From contig CM030939.1 in assembly GCA_018136815.1 (NCBI GenBank), forward strand, positions 2,845,419-2,909,418: a DNA stretch of 64,000 bases, read 5' to 3'. The position numbers and the translations under genes were made by a program. Below the pieces are notes generated by a model that saw only the letters and a list, made by a program, of their open reading frames with translations, was not told the DNA's origin and did no database searches. The stretch's first letter is position 1. Each line of letters begins with the position of its first letter. Source of the DNA: Isochrysis galbana. Its lineage: Eukaryota > Haptophyta > Isochrysidales > Isochrysidaceae. Shown here one piece after another: positions 21,705 to 32,667 of this stretch.

Positions 21705-21870
21705 GTGATTCAATCTTAGTCATTCTATGGGCCTTGACTATGCAGTCATAGTCACACCATAGCCTCTGACTATAGACTACTAGTCATGCATAGCCCTCTA
21801 ACTATTGACTACTAGTCATAGCATGGGAGCTTGAATCACTGACTATGATCAGACTATAGTCATATGGGTA
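21705..21870. repeat. Array of TGACTAT / ATAGTCA words in both orientations
   Basis: About ten copies of GACTA or TAGTC occur within 165 bp, several as perfect palindromes or closely spaced inverted pairs (GACTACTAGTC, GACTATAGACTACTAGTC, GACTATGATCAGACTATAGT). No coding signal. Confidence 0.7.
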
Positions 21871-22254
21871 TATAGATATTGTGTCTTGATGTTAATCTAA
21901 TTTTAGTTCTTTTCGCCGTTTTTTGTTTATTTGGAGGGAGGGGAAAGCCGAAACCCCGAAACGCCCCCCCCCCTACCTACGCCCCCCCTCCCCCCTCGCC
22001 AATCGGCAATGCCGCCCAAGGGCTCGCGCAAGCGGAATGCGGCGAGGCAACCTGACGAATTGGGATGGCCCATAGGGCCTGAGGGCAATGAGGAAGGTGG
22101 CAAGCCGGCGGCAGGCGCGGCTGAGGAGACGGCTTCGGAGACGATGACGGGCTGAAGCCCGTCAGCAGAGGAAGGCGGGCAGGCGGGCTTGGGCGAGGGC
22201 GAGGACGGCGGCGAGAGCGACATCGAGCGAGCGGCGAGAGGCGAGGGTGAGTGA

Positions 22255-22900
22255 GAGGAGGGCTGTGATGGCAGGGGCTGGTGAGGAGAGGCGAGGCTGT
22301 AGGGTACGAGTGTTAGACGAGAGCGAGAGCGACGGGAGCGAGAGCGACGGATGACGACTGACGACAGGACGACGGACAGAGACACCCAGGAAAACACCCC
22401 AACTCTCGCCCCACGACTTTCTCACATAACTCGACTGAAATCAAACCCAAACACTCCGGCCAGACGACGACGGACGACGATCAGAAGGCGATCTGTCGGC
22501 GATCCCGTCTGGAAGGGGAATCGCACCATAACGGAAACGAGGGGCAATCCTGCCGCACAAGATTCCAAAAGCCTTACCGAATAAGACGAGAGAAGTGCGG
22601 TGTGCCTAAGGGGGAGATGCGATGAGATTGCAAATTAAACCTGATTGCAATCACTGAAGCAGATAGAGAAACGCGGAGAAGATAGCGAATTAAACCTATT
22701 TGCGAGGCACCTAGGATGAAGAAAGGTGGGGAAACTTCCCTTCTCTTCGAGAGAAAGAGAGAGGGCGCTCCACAACCCAAGATCCTATGCGTCCAAGCGA
22801 AGCTTTTGACCGAGAACGAGAACGAGAGAATTATAACGATAATACCGAACGACGAAGAGAAGCCTAACGAGTGTCGACTCGCGAATGCGACACCCCCCTG
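22255..22900 (-). mobile_element. LTR-like repeat, copy 2 (inverted relative to 12700-13345)
   Basis: Reverse-complement counterpart of the 12700-13345 block along nearly its full length, with scattered differences. Probable LTR or leader sequence of a Ty3/Gypsy-type fossil, solitary and old. The two inverted copies bracket about 9 kb holding the histidine kinase and LINE 2. Confidence 0.45.
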
Positions 22901-23504
22901 CTAGGATCGAGCATCCCGCGAGGGAAAGAAGAGAACCTAACGGATGGCGGAGAGCTCCGAACAAGCCACGAGAAAGGCAGAAGAGCAATCCTGAACGAGA
23001 CCGAATGAGCGAAGAGCGAAGAGCGAATAAATCCGAAGAGCGAATGAAACAATAACAATAAATCCGAAGAGCGAATGAAACAATAAATCCGAATGAATGG
23101 AGAGCCGCGCGCCCAACGCCGAACCAAGACGGAAGACGTGATGAGCGACGCACCGAGAAGTTACGAACAATCGAGCCTAGCACAATACAATCAGTCTAGG
23201 CCACGCCAGGCTCCAGTTACCCGTAGAAAGCGCACACACAGAAACTTGAACAAGGGGCGGCAAGCGGCGGACGGCGGCGTTCACTCCTGCGGGGCGTTGG
23301 CTCCTGGGGGGTAACATAGTATATTTTTGGGACTGACGTATGTAAAGTAACTAGAAAAGGTGATAGTGCCCCGGGGGGGGGGGGGGGGGGCTGGCCTGTC
23401 GCATGTTCGCCGAGGCGAGCTGGGACGAGGAGGAGGCGCCCCCCCCCCGCGAGTGGATGAGGCGGAACTCGAGGCGTTGCTGCAGAGGGTAGAACTTGGC
23501 GCGT
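22901..23504. other. Spacer upstream of PDCD2
   Basis: Includes a small tandem repeat near 23020-23095 (GAATGAAACAATAA with AATCCGAAGAGC words, three rounds) and a G16-like run at 23375-23390. No gene seen. Confidence 0.4.
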
Positions 23505-23576
23505 CCGCCGCCCCCGCTCCCGCCGCCCCCGCTCCCGCCGCCCCCGCTCCCGCCGCCCCCGCTCCCGCCGCTCCCA
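23505..23576 (+). repeat. 15-bp minisatellite CCCGCTCCCGCCGCC, about 4-5 units
   Basis: The unit length is a multiple of three and the frame of the following PDCD2 gene is open through it, giving APAPA-type residues. It may be coding if the real start lies in an upstream exon. Confidence 0.7.
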
Positions 23577-23605
23577 CCTCGAGTGCGAGTGGTGGGCGAG
23601 CAGTG

Positions 23606-24812
23606 ATGCCAGTCGAGCTTGGCTTCGCCTCTCGCTGCCCTCAAGGATACTGCACGCCAGAGAGGTTCCCTTCCAAAGTGGGAGGCGCGCCCGTGTGGCT
23701 TCATCCCGCCCACCCGCCCGACAGCGCTCTCCGCTGCCTGCGCTGCGGCCGGGGGCTCCGCCACCTGCTGCAGCTCTACTGTCCTCGGCCGGAGCTGCGG
23801 CACGCGTACCATCGTTCTGTCCTCCTTTTCTGCTGCGGCGGCGAGTGCCTGCGCACACACCAAGGCTGGCGCGCCTTCCGCTGCGTCCTTCCTGCCGATA
23901 CGCCTCTGTACGTCGAGCAGCCTGACGGAAGCTTCAAGTATACGCCTATGGAGATAGACAACAAGGGGACAAGAGCTGTAGGCCAAGAGACTCTCAGACC
24001 AAGCCAGGAGATGTTCGGATCCATTCCAGAGCTGATGCTCTCAATCGACGTGGAGGGTGACTGGGCAAGCTACGTGCATGATACGGACCAAGCGGAGGCG
24101 GCTCTCCTCGCAGCTGCTGAGGAGCGGTATCGTGCACGAATGCAAGCAGATCAAACAACAATGGGACCTAGTGTTTCATCAGCGCCTGGATCGTTGGAAG
24201 TCAACCATAATAGCGAAACAGACACGGAGGATGAGCATGAGGATGTGGATCCAACATTGGCTGCATTCCAGCGGCGAGTGGGCGTTTGGCCTGAGCAGGT
24301 CGGCGCTCCTGCCATAAATTGTCTTCGACGCCCATACAATTAGTTACGCTAAAGCTGACCAAGAGATTTTCCGCATTTCCCTTCCAATGGTGCTCACTTC
24401 AAAATGAGCCCCAAGCTGAGCATTCCTCACCCGCCGGCGTATTTCATAGGTCTTACGTTACTGGCACGGACCTGCCACGCATCCTTTGTGGATGTCAAAA
24501 CGAGGTATGACGGCGGGAGCACCGCCATGCACATCTTGTGGCGCTCCGCGATGGTTTGAATTCCAGATTGTGCCCAATCTTCTCACCGAGATTGAAAAGG
24601 CCAGCGATTTCGTGGAAACAGTTTTGCCAATAATGGATGGGCATGACATTGCCGCAAAGGCTATGGATGTGGCCGCGAGTTTGGGCGATGGGCCGGACTC
24701 TCTTGATTGGGGCATCATTGCCGTCTACACATGTTCAAAATCGTGTGAGGCGCACATGGAAAGCGCTGGATGTGCGTATGTTGAGGAATTTTGCTGGTCC
24801 CAGTCTATTTGA
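23606..24812 (+). CDS. PDCD2: PDCD2 family protein (ribosomal-protein-escort type)
   Basis: Two exons, 23606-24298 and 24450-24812, joined in phase 0 by a 151-nt GT-AG intron; 351 residues against 344 in human PDCD2. PDCD2/Zfrp8 proteins are known to assist small-subunit ribosome assembly as chaperones of ribosomal protein uS5. N-terminal family marks: ELGFASRCP, ERFPSKVGGAPVWL, the CLRCGRGLRHLLQLYCP Cys pair, and AYHRSVLLFCC. Across the splice the family motif PEQ/VLRY is restored, followed by PLWMSKRG. C-terminal marks: CTSCGAPRWFEFQIVPNLL, DWGIIAVYTCSKSC and VEEFCWSQ. The ATG at 23606 sits right before the conserved ELGF. The frame is open upstream through a DEAELEALLQRVELGAS stretch and Ala/Pro repeats, so a longer N-terminus is possible. 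A second Met-like start for exon 2 is not needed. Confidence 0.9.
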
Positions 24813-25914
24813 CAACAAAGATTCAGGGATGACACGAAGCGCGGTAGCCGCTACGGCTAAGACGGCCATGCTCTTCTTGCTGTGCATATCATGGCTCATG
24901 TCTCATGTGTGTGTGAGAGAGGTGGACGGCATGGCGAGGCGGGGTGAGGTGAGGCAAGGGACAACGGGCGATGGCATCACGCTGCCCCCCCCCGCTTGCC
25001 CTGGGCGTGAGACCTGATTTGCGGCACGGAGGACCTGCGATCCTCGGGGATCGTGTTTGTGGCAATTCGCTAGCGATTCGCATCCTGCTAGGGTGTGAGA
25101 ATCTGACCCACATCACATGGATAGCACGCGCGCTGGCCCGAGGTCGTCGGTTTTGGGAATTATGGTGAGTGTTTTTGTAGCAATTTCGTCGAGTCCCACC
25201 GCGTTCCCCATCGAGTCCCTCCGAGTTTCCGAGTCAATACCCCGAGTGAACAAGTCAATTAGAGTCAGCAAGCAAAAAAAAACCGTTTAGTATTCTTACC
25301 GCTTACCGCACTTGCGGCGAATGGAACCACTAACTACTACACGTAGCACGTAGCATACTTTCTACACCGCTGGTCAGAGGGATTGGCTGGTCACGACATG
25401 CCATGGCGGGCGATTATTCAGGCGTGCCTGTGGGGAGAGGGATGGGTCAGCAGGGGGCACCGTAGAGAAAGAATTGCTAAGCGCACAAGCGCACGCACGG
25501 CGTCTGCACGGCGTGCGCATGTGATTGCTACTCGCCACACGCACGGCGTGCACGTGCACGTGACGGCGTGCGTCTGCGGGAAACTTCCATGCACCATAGT
25601 TGATATGCGCACGCACGGCGTCCCCGCGGGGGACCCGATGCACCCTGCGAGCCGCGTGGCGAAATCGATTCTCTGACGAAATCTCGATGGCGTGCACAGT
25701 CAGAGGATGCGCACCTCTGCACGCCGTACGCATGTGATTGCCACTCATCATGCGCACGGCATGCGCCTGCGGAAAACTTTCATGCGCATCTGACGAAACT
25801 TTAGGGTCGTCCTCCCAGCCTTCTCCACCACCACACGCGCGCTTCACTCTTCTCTCCTTCCTCCAACACTCCTACTCCAACAGCATCCTCGCTCCTTGTT
25901 GCGGGTAGGGGGGG
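24813..25914. other. Spacer with dispersed repeats
   Basis: Contains the inverted copy (25277-25365) of the 15108-15187 repeat, a GAGTC-word patch at 25195-25265, and a block at 25480-25800 rich in GCACGGCGTGCG-type palindromes. No gene seen. Confidence 0.45.
25480..25800. repeat. Palindrome-rich block (GCACGGCGTGCGC words)
   Basis: At least six near-copies of GCACGGCGTGC or its variants, several followed by ATGTGATTGC. Similar words recur at 35420-35525. Confidence 0.55.
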
Positions 25915-26130
25915 TTGTTCATATCTCTTCGCATGTTTCCCCCCGCGCGCTTCACAGTGCCTGCCACCGCCCGTGAAGTTCTCGCATCGCCACAGCGCGA
26001 CGCGTGGCTGGCCGCCGATGAGAAAGCCCTCCACAGCATCCTCGCCTTCCCCGGAAATCGCCTCGTTCCCGTCTCCGTTCCCCGCGAGCAGGGCATCCCC
26101 ATCTCGCCGGTTGTCACCGCGGCCCAGTAG
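25915..26130 (+). mobile_element. Possible Ty1/Copia-type fossil fragment
   Basis: About 60 codons resemble the segment just before the Copia reverse transcriptase (REVLASPQRDAWLAADEK, then a hydrophobic tail). Very short, with no flanking repeats found. Broken and old; family assignment is tentative. Confidence 0.3.
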
Positions 26131-26627
26131 GTCGCCGGCGGGGCCCACGTCCGCGCTGTTACCCCGCTACCAGTCCAGGGTTGTGGGTGTGATGAGTGGT
26201 GAGGGGCTGTGGCTGCTGTGCATGTTGGTGTGGAAGGGCTGTGCATGACATTAACATGTGAAGTACAAATGGAAGGGGGCGCAGGAGACGGAGGGACACG
26301 ATCGGGGAGGGCACGTGCGGACGAGGGGGAGACCGAGGGCTCGGCCTCGGGCAGCATGAGGACGGGCGTGACGAGCACGGAGAGCACAGGCAGACGAGAA
26401 GGGGACAGGGGCGCTCGAGCGGTGGCGCTGATCGCGGGACGAAGAACAAAGGGGGGGGGGACACTCGCGGGAAAAGTAAACACCGGGAAGGGAAAAGACG
26501 CGGGAAGAGAGAGGGATGAAACGGGGCCGGAAACTCAAGGAGACACTCGGGGAGAGAACGGGGAAGGAGAGAGAGAGAGGGGGCGGGCCCAGTGGCCTCT
26601 TTTGAAGGAACGCGACTTTCCTCTTGC

Positions 26628-26781
26628 TCTTCTCTCTTCTCTCTCTGCTGCTGCTACAGGCGCGCTCCCCCGCCCGGTGCCCCCTCTCGCACGCGGGCCG
26701 CACATCCCCCGTGCGGGCATCCCCTTGGCCCTCCTCGGCTACCTCGCCTCACCTTCCCACCTTCCACCTTTTCACAGACAG
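26628..26781 (+). repeat. Direct repeat D, copy 1
   Basis: Starts in a CTCTTCTCTCTCTGCTGCTG pyrimidine stretch, reads CTACAGGCGCGCTCC, and ends CCACCTTTTCACAGA. The second copy lies 616 bp downstream with few changes. Confidence 0.7.
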
Positions 26782-27243
26782 CCTTGATTCCTCGTTGAGT
26801 CCCATGTTTCTGTCTGTATGTACTGAGTACTGAGTACGTACTCCTACATCCATGTTTCGATCCAACTAATAATAGACATGTGTGTGGAGGTCGCGAATAC
26901 CGCAAGGGAGCCTCGCCCCGGCGGCGGGCAGTCGTCTCTCTCCCCAGCGCTCGCGACGGCTCAGCTCAAGTTTTTGCTTTCCCCAAGGAGCGATCCTTTC
27001 ACTATTTCCACTTATCCCTGAAATAACGGAAGAAGTCCGTGTCGACTTCGCACGTCCGTGCGGCCGATACGGCTATCCCGTTTTCCCCTCCCTTCAAAGC
27101 CCTCTTTCTATGTGAACCCCTCCACCTCCTGCTGCTTTTGCACGTTCCGGTGCCCACTCTCCTCTCTCGCAGCGGGCTGCCGTCTGCCGCCACCCCCTCC
27201 CTCCCGGCAGCTCTCTTCCCCCCTCCCCCCCCTTGCCCCTCCT

Positions 27244-27397
27244 CTCGCTCTTCTCTCTCTGCTGCTGCTACAGGCGCGCTCCTCTGCCCGGTGCCCCCTC
27301 TTGCACGCGGGCCGCACATCCCCCGTGCGGGCATCCCCTTGGCCCCCCTCGGCCTCCTCGCCTCACCTTCCCACCTTCCACCTTTTCACAGAGGCGT
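27244..27397 (+). repeat. Direct repeat D, copy 2
   Basis: About 150 bp nearly identical to 26628-26781. Each copy begins with a polypyrimidine-ACAG element that looks like a 3' splice site and ends TTTTCACAG, but no coding exon could be recognised between. Confidence 0.7.
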
Positions 27398-27399
27398 CT

Positions 27400-27770
27400 C
27401 TGTTGCCCCTTCCTCTTCTTCCCTCCCTCCCTTCCTACCTCCCTACTCATATAACCCCCCCTCCCCCACCCTTCTCTTTCTCTTTCTCCCCCTCTCTCCT
27501 TTTCTTGTCGCCCTCCCTCCCTCTTCCCCTCTCCCCCCCACTCCTAATTCGCCCCTCTCTCTCCCTGCCCCCCTCTCACCCCCCCCTCTCCCTCCCCCCC
27601 TCTCCCTCCCTCCCTCCCTCTCTCGCTCCCTCTCCCGCTCATTTTCTCCATTTATCTTCCCCCCTTTCTCTCTCTCTCGCACGCTCTCTCTCACTCTCAC
27701 TCCCCGGCTTTTGCTCTCGCCCCCTCACCCACCCATCCCCACCCGCTCTCTCCCTCTTTCTCCCCCTCCA
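27400..27770 (+). repeat. Polypyrimidine low-complexity tract
   Basis: Almost uninterrupted C/T for about 370 bp. Open frames here (Pro/Ser/Leu only) are compositional artefacts. Confidence 0.85.
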
Positions 27771-28073
27771 GCCTCTCTGTATGTGTGTGCGCGTGAATGA
27801 ATTCGTGTATTTGTCGGCTCGCACGGGCGGGAAAGTGAAGGCAAATCGGGGAAGAACCCAAGGGCTAGAGGGGAAGCGGGGGGATCTGGTACAACGTTGA
27901 CGGGTATCAGTAAACTGGTGTAGGCAAAGCACACTTGGTTGGGCGTTGGAGTTGCCGGGCCATATGGATGCGGAGACAAAGCTAGCAAATCCGCGCAAAG
28001 GGGTGGCTGAACATGCTCGAGGAGAGCCTCATCTCACGCGTGCGCAACCCGCCCACGTCCAGGTGTTGCTACC

Positions 28074-29627
28074 ATGGCAATGTCGTCGAAGGAGCTATTC
28101 TTTGCGGTCTTCATCATCGGCATGTGAGTTCCGTAGCCCGAGGGCGTGCTCTTGGCCGGAGTGCGCGCCCATTCTCTGTGCTCGTATCCTTTTCACCTTA
28201 ATACCCCACTGCTATGCTGCGTTGTAGGTACCTGATTTTGAATTGTGCCCTAAACCTACTGAATCGCTGGGCACTAGGGCTCCATGGTTTGAGGTTCCCG
28301 TTGGTGATGACAGCGTCTCATATGATATTCGGCGCTATGGCGTTGTCACCTCTGATGATACTGAACGAGCAGTATGCATCACGACACGGCACTGTACTGC
28401 AAAACGACTGGAAGGGTCTATCCATCATTGCGGTGATGAACGGTTTCCAGATTGCATGCAATAATGCCTCACTTACCGTGATGGAGCTCTCTATGAACCA
28501 GGTGAGACTTGTCCTGCCTCTCGAGCCAGAGTTCGCCTCTAACAAGATTGCAACGTATGAGCGAAGGGTGTTTGCCACATGCCACTCCTTGCCATCGCAA
28601 TCGCAGGTCATCCGCGCTGCGATCCCTGTGCTGGTTGCTCTCATTGCAGTGTGCGTCGAGAACAAGGTGCCTAGCAAGTCTGAAGTCATGTGCCTATTTA
28701 TAATCTCCATCGGCGTCATGTGAGGGCTGGCCCAAGCACCCAGCTCGTGCGCATAACGCACGGGCAGCTCGCTCGCAAAGCTGATTGGCGCGCTGCTCCG
28801 TCTGACGATTGCAGGCTCGCAGTGTGGGAAGAATCGAAGAATGCCCTTCTAGGCATCATCTTGACGGTTGTGTCTAGTGTGATGCAAGCGATTCAGATGT
28901 CCGTCACAGGTCGCCTAATGAGCGGTAAGTCGGGCAAGCTCAACTCCTTTCAGATGACTTTCTACACCGGCCCAGTTGCTTTTGTCACCCTCTTTCCGTT
29001 CGCGCTCATCGGGGAATTCCATGTCTTTGTCGAGTCTTGCTCCACAAAACCCCTTGCGACATTTGGCTTCTTGTTGGGCAGGTGAGCAATCTTCCATCTG
29101 CATGCGTCACACGCCGTGAGAGGATCGCTGTCCTCTCATGCCCGCCGTCCAGCACACCTGGCCAGCTCATCCCGACGACATTCGTGGTGCAGCTGTTGTG
29201 TCGCGGTCATCTACAACGTTGTGCTCTTCCAATCCGTGGGCACCCTCTCGTCGGTCGGCACCGCCATCCTGGGGAATGTCAAGATTGTGTGTTTCCCCCT
29301 GCCGATGTTCGCCTTCACGGCCTCAGCACCACCTGTTGGAACATTGTTCTCGGAGGCGTACAATCCCCATGTCATCCATGTGCGCCTCCGTAGGTGTTGC
29401 TATTGTTCCTCTCGTCGCTCATCCTCGGAGAGCTCAGCGGCTGGTCCGCCAATCAATTCCTGGGATGTGTGCTCACCTTTGCGGCAGCGGGTGCCTACTC
29501 GTACATAAAAGCGACCGCTCCCAAGATGGCTCCCGCGCCCCCTCCTGCACCGCCGCCGGCGGCGGCGGATCAGCCCCGGCTTGAGGGGCCAGGGCATGGG
29601 TTCAAGAAGCTAGCAGACTCCGCCTAG
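28074..29627 (+). CDS. TPT-family (DMT superfamily) sugar-phosphate/nucleotide-sugar transporter
   Basis: Six exons: 28074-28123, 28228-28501, 28607-28719, 28815-29081, 29193-29286, 29394-29627. All five introns are GT-AG, 95-111 nt, phases match, and the total is exactly 344 codons (343 residues). The protein is hydrophobic throughout, about ten membrane spans, as in triose-phosphate/nucleotide-sugar antiporters of plastid or Golgi membranes. Family-like features: MYLILNCALNLLNRWAL near the N-terminus, FPLVMTASHM, NASLTVMELSMNQ, then IRAAIPVLVALI, FYTGPVAFVTLFPF, VGTLSSVGTAILGNVKIV and LILGELSG. The tail is Pro/Ala-rich. ACCATGGCA gives a good start context. There is no obvious N-terminal transit peptide, so I favour a secretory-pathway membrane, but substrate and location are not determinable here. 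Confidence 0.85.
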
Positions 29628-30312
29628 AGACGAGCTTCTACTGCTGATGACAAGCCCCTTCCAATGCATGATGTCACGTGTGAAGTCTACGTGCATCGAC
29701 GAGAGGTTGGCAAGGCTTTGCGGCTTTGACTCGCTCATGATGGCGAGGAAAAGGTAGAAAGCGAGGCGCGAAGGGCACATACTACTGCATTGCTCGCAGC
29801 GCCCCGCGCCTCTCAGGTCGTGCCGTCCCTTCATCTTTGTGCCGCTATCCCAGGAGTGTGGTGATGTGCCACCACCAAGAGCACCGAGGAAGTGGGTTAC
29901 TATGGTCCTCGTGAGAGTGTTTCTCGATAATCGAATTCGCACAGAGTTCCGAGTTCGGAGCGGCTCTCATTCTCATCGGCACTTGTGAAATTGATGGATA
30001 GTGATGAGATGCAACCGGCGCGTACATGCTCTACACCAAACTCCGACCATATCACAAAAAGGTCAAATTGAGCCAACATTGAACATTGAACATGGAGCCA
30101 TGCTCCATTACTACTCTTGGATTGCATTGGACGAGCAATAGCTGCGCAAACCAAAGCCAGCCATTACAAATAAACATTTGTTGCACGAGGAGCCTTGCTT
30201 GTGGTGCCTCTTGCCCCTAATTCCTACTTGCCCTTGATACCCCCTTTGAGCGAAATAGAAGTAGACGTAGATTTAGCGGAAAGCACGGGCACGGGTTATT
30301 GTGGGGCGTAGG
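29628..30312. other. 3' flank of the transporter and spacer
   Basis: No domain-bearing open frame. Nothing beyond ordinary flank seen. Confidence 0.35.
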
Positions 30313-31135
30313 ACAAAAACTATTGTTATAGTTTGAACTATGGAGCGTGCCGCGACCGCTCCCGAGCCCCAGGCGACCCTCGCCACCGCGCCCCACCTGG
30401 GACGCCCCACGCCGCCCAAGGCGGCTCGTCAGAAAGCCCATCCAACCCATCCAAACCACATCCGCGCAAGTGCGTGGGGTGGCGAGCACTGGCACCGAAC
30501 AGGTTGCCACCATAGCTTTGCGTACCATGCAGGGGGTCTTTGAGACCCCCTCCTCCAGTGGGAAACCCTCCCACCCCAAGAGCACCTCATGTGTGAGGGC
30601 AGCTCAGCTGCCCTCTCCATGGTGGAAACCTCTACCATCAGTGCACCCAACATGGGAGGGCACTTCACAACCATCAATCTTCCACGGAGAGCGGAGAGCA
30701 CCCCATGCCTCTGTTTTCCATGTCGACACACTTCTCGTTTTCACCCCACTCCTGTGGATCACAAGTACCTACAACTCAGTGCCCTGCCTTGGGCCCTCTT
30801 TCAACACTTGACTTCTCCCACTCCCTCTTCAAACTACAACCAACTCAAGCAGCACAAACTCCCTTGCCCACTGTTTCAAGCACCAAAAATTTCAACTCAA
30901 GACCCATGCTGACACACATTTCGTTTTCGCCCCACTCTTGTGGGCCACAAGTACCTACAACTCAGTGCCCTTCCTTGGGCCCTCTTGCAACACTTATCTC
31001 TCTCCCACTCCCTCTTCCAACTGCAACCAACCCAAATAGCACAAACCTTCTCGCCTCTTGGTTCAAGCACCAAAAATTTCAACTCAAGACAAGAGGGAGG
31101 GCATGTCTTGAAGTGGCGTCGCTGCCCATGCCTAG
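30313..31135 (-). repeat. Repeat family C, copy 1
   Basis: Begins at the hairpin AACTATTGTTATAGTT and runs into a conserved block (TATGGAGCGTGCCGCG, then GGCGAGCACTGGCACC), then two tandem units of about 188 bp starting near TCGTTTTCACCCCACTC. Copies at 40392-41190 and 47863-48203 share the hairpin end exactly but stop at different points. A constant low end with variable high ends fits 5'-truncated retroelements whose sense strand is minus. The plus strand carries open frames (starting MERAATAPEP) that are probably not coding. Confidence 0.65.
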
Positions 31136-31428
31136 CGCAAGGGTATAGTGCCCCCACTCAGCCATCTCCTTCCCCACAGCTCCTCTTTGATGAGTTGCTC
31201 CTCACCCTCCCATTAGGCCCCCTTGCCTGCGAGACCAAAATAGGATCTTGGTGTGGGGGGCTGTCTGAGTGTGGAGGGAGGGGCGCTCCGGCTAGCGTAG
31301 GCAGAAAGCTAGTGATGAGCCGTGTGGCATAAGGGGGGAAGGGTGCTCGCGCTTGTCGCGGCAGGGAGTCCTGTCTTGGGTGAGCGCTAGTCTCGTCCCT
31401 TTGCCGCGCCGCGACCAATAAAAATTTG

Positions 31429-31920
31429 TTAAAAATTTATTGTGGCCCCCGGGTGCAATGCGAAAGCTTTGATGCGCCGGGCCAAGAGTTGGCGTACTTC
31501 TTCTCGTTGATCGTCGGGAAGAAGCCGGTCTGGATCGATGGTGGCTGAGTCGAGTAGAGCTCGTTGCTCCTCGCTCAGCACGGCGACAGGGTCACCATCC
31601 TCATCGCTTCCAGTCGGAGTCCAGCCCCGGTGCAACTTGAAACGCACCTGGAGCGAAGCTATCGGATGCAGAGATGGCAAGATGGCAAGGTCAGCGCATC
31701 GACTCCGGTGTGGACGATCGTCACCGCGATGCGATGATCGTCCGTGGGCGTGACCACCGTGGGCATTACGAGAGGGGACGAATCGAGAGCCTCGCGATTT
31801 GGTAGGCGGTCGACCAGCATCGCGCAGTCCGAATGATCTCGGAGAGCTAGCGGAACCCTGACCCAGATGGTTGCGCGGTGGAAGGCAGGAATCGTCACAG
31901 CTTGCCGCGACCCCAAATCA
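31429..31920 (-). mobile_element. Ty3/Gypsy fossil fragment
   Basis: Encodes a stretch related to the protease-to-RT linker of the larger Gypsy element at 60271-64000 (compare LALRDHSDCAMLVDRLPNRE with LALREHEDCAMLVDRLPTRE, and HPIASLQVRFK with HPVASLQVRFK). A short broken fragment, several breaks, older than the 60-kb element. Confidence 0.75.
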
Positions 31921-31944
31921 CCGATAACCCAAACACGTCGCGAG

Positions 31945-32667
31945 AGACGGAGAGAGAGAGCGAGAGAGAGAGAGACTCCGCAGCGACGGCCGGAGCGTGT
32001 CTCCCTTGTAACTTCCCACGTAGCGGAGAGTCCGAAGGGGAGCGTCATGTCGCGCGACCGCGGCGATCACTTCGGATACAGATCGCAACGAGATATCTTC
32101 ACGACAGAGGAAATCTTGCCGTTGAGCATGAACCTTCTAGACGCTTCTAAAGAACAACCCTGCGTAGCAACCAAGGGGAAGAAACACCAAAGAGGCCAAG
32201 GGCTTGCATGTAGCTTGCATCAAGGGGAAAGATTCCCTCACCTAGGAAGCGAACCTACCTACACCGATCTCCAAGGGGAGATGGCAAATTAAACCTCAAA
32301 TCTCGAGCGGCTAGAGCAACCGACTCGCTCGCCAAAACCTTGACCGAGAAGAAAGAAGCAAGGACCTACAAGCCAAGGGTAGCGGACCTAGGGAATGTGA
32401 GAGGAAACTTCCGAACGCCAACGCGCACGCCAAACGCCGGAACGGCAACGAAACCCTAACCATGCTAAGCAGAACCTATGAAGAACAGGCCTGGACGACA
32501 ACGAAAGTTAGCGCAAGTCCCAAGAAAGAACCGGAACCCAACGAGAAACAACAAGCCTTGCAAGAAGCTAAATAAGCCTTCACAAGGTAACCCGAGAGCC
32601 TGAGACAAGCGCGCAGCGAGCAACAGGCGACCTGGCTCCTTTGAGTCAAGATTACCCGAAAAGGAGG
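31945..32667 (+). mobile_element. LTR/leader-like repeat unit U1
   Basis: About 700 bp nearly identical to 33106-33830, beginning GAGACTCCGCAGCGACGGCC after a GA-rich lead and containing GGCAAATTAAACCTCAAATC. It abuts the Gypsy fragment, so it probably belongs to the same fossil element. Solitary and broken. Confidence 0.5.

Noticed and set aside
27039-27900. Two overlapping plus-strand frames over 250 codons
   Set aside because: They consist almost wholly of Pro, Ser and Leu from a C/T tract; composition explains the lack of stops.
30340-31148. MERAATAPEP-type protein in repeat family C
   Set aside because: A 1-bp difference between copies shifts the frame, the internal tandem units are not frame-neutral in every copy, and the constant-end pattern puts the sense strand on minus.
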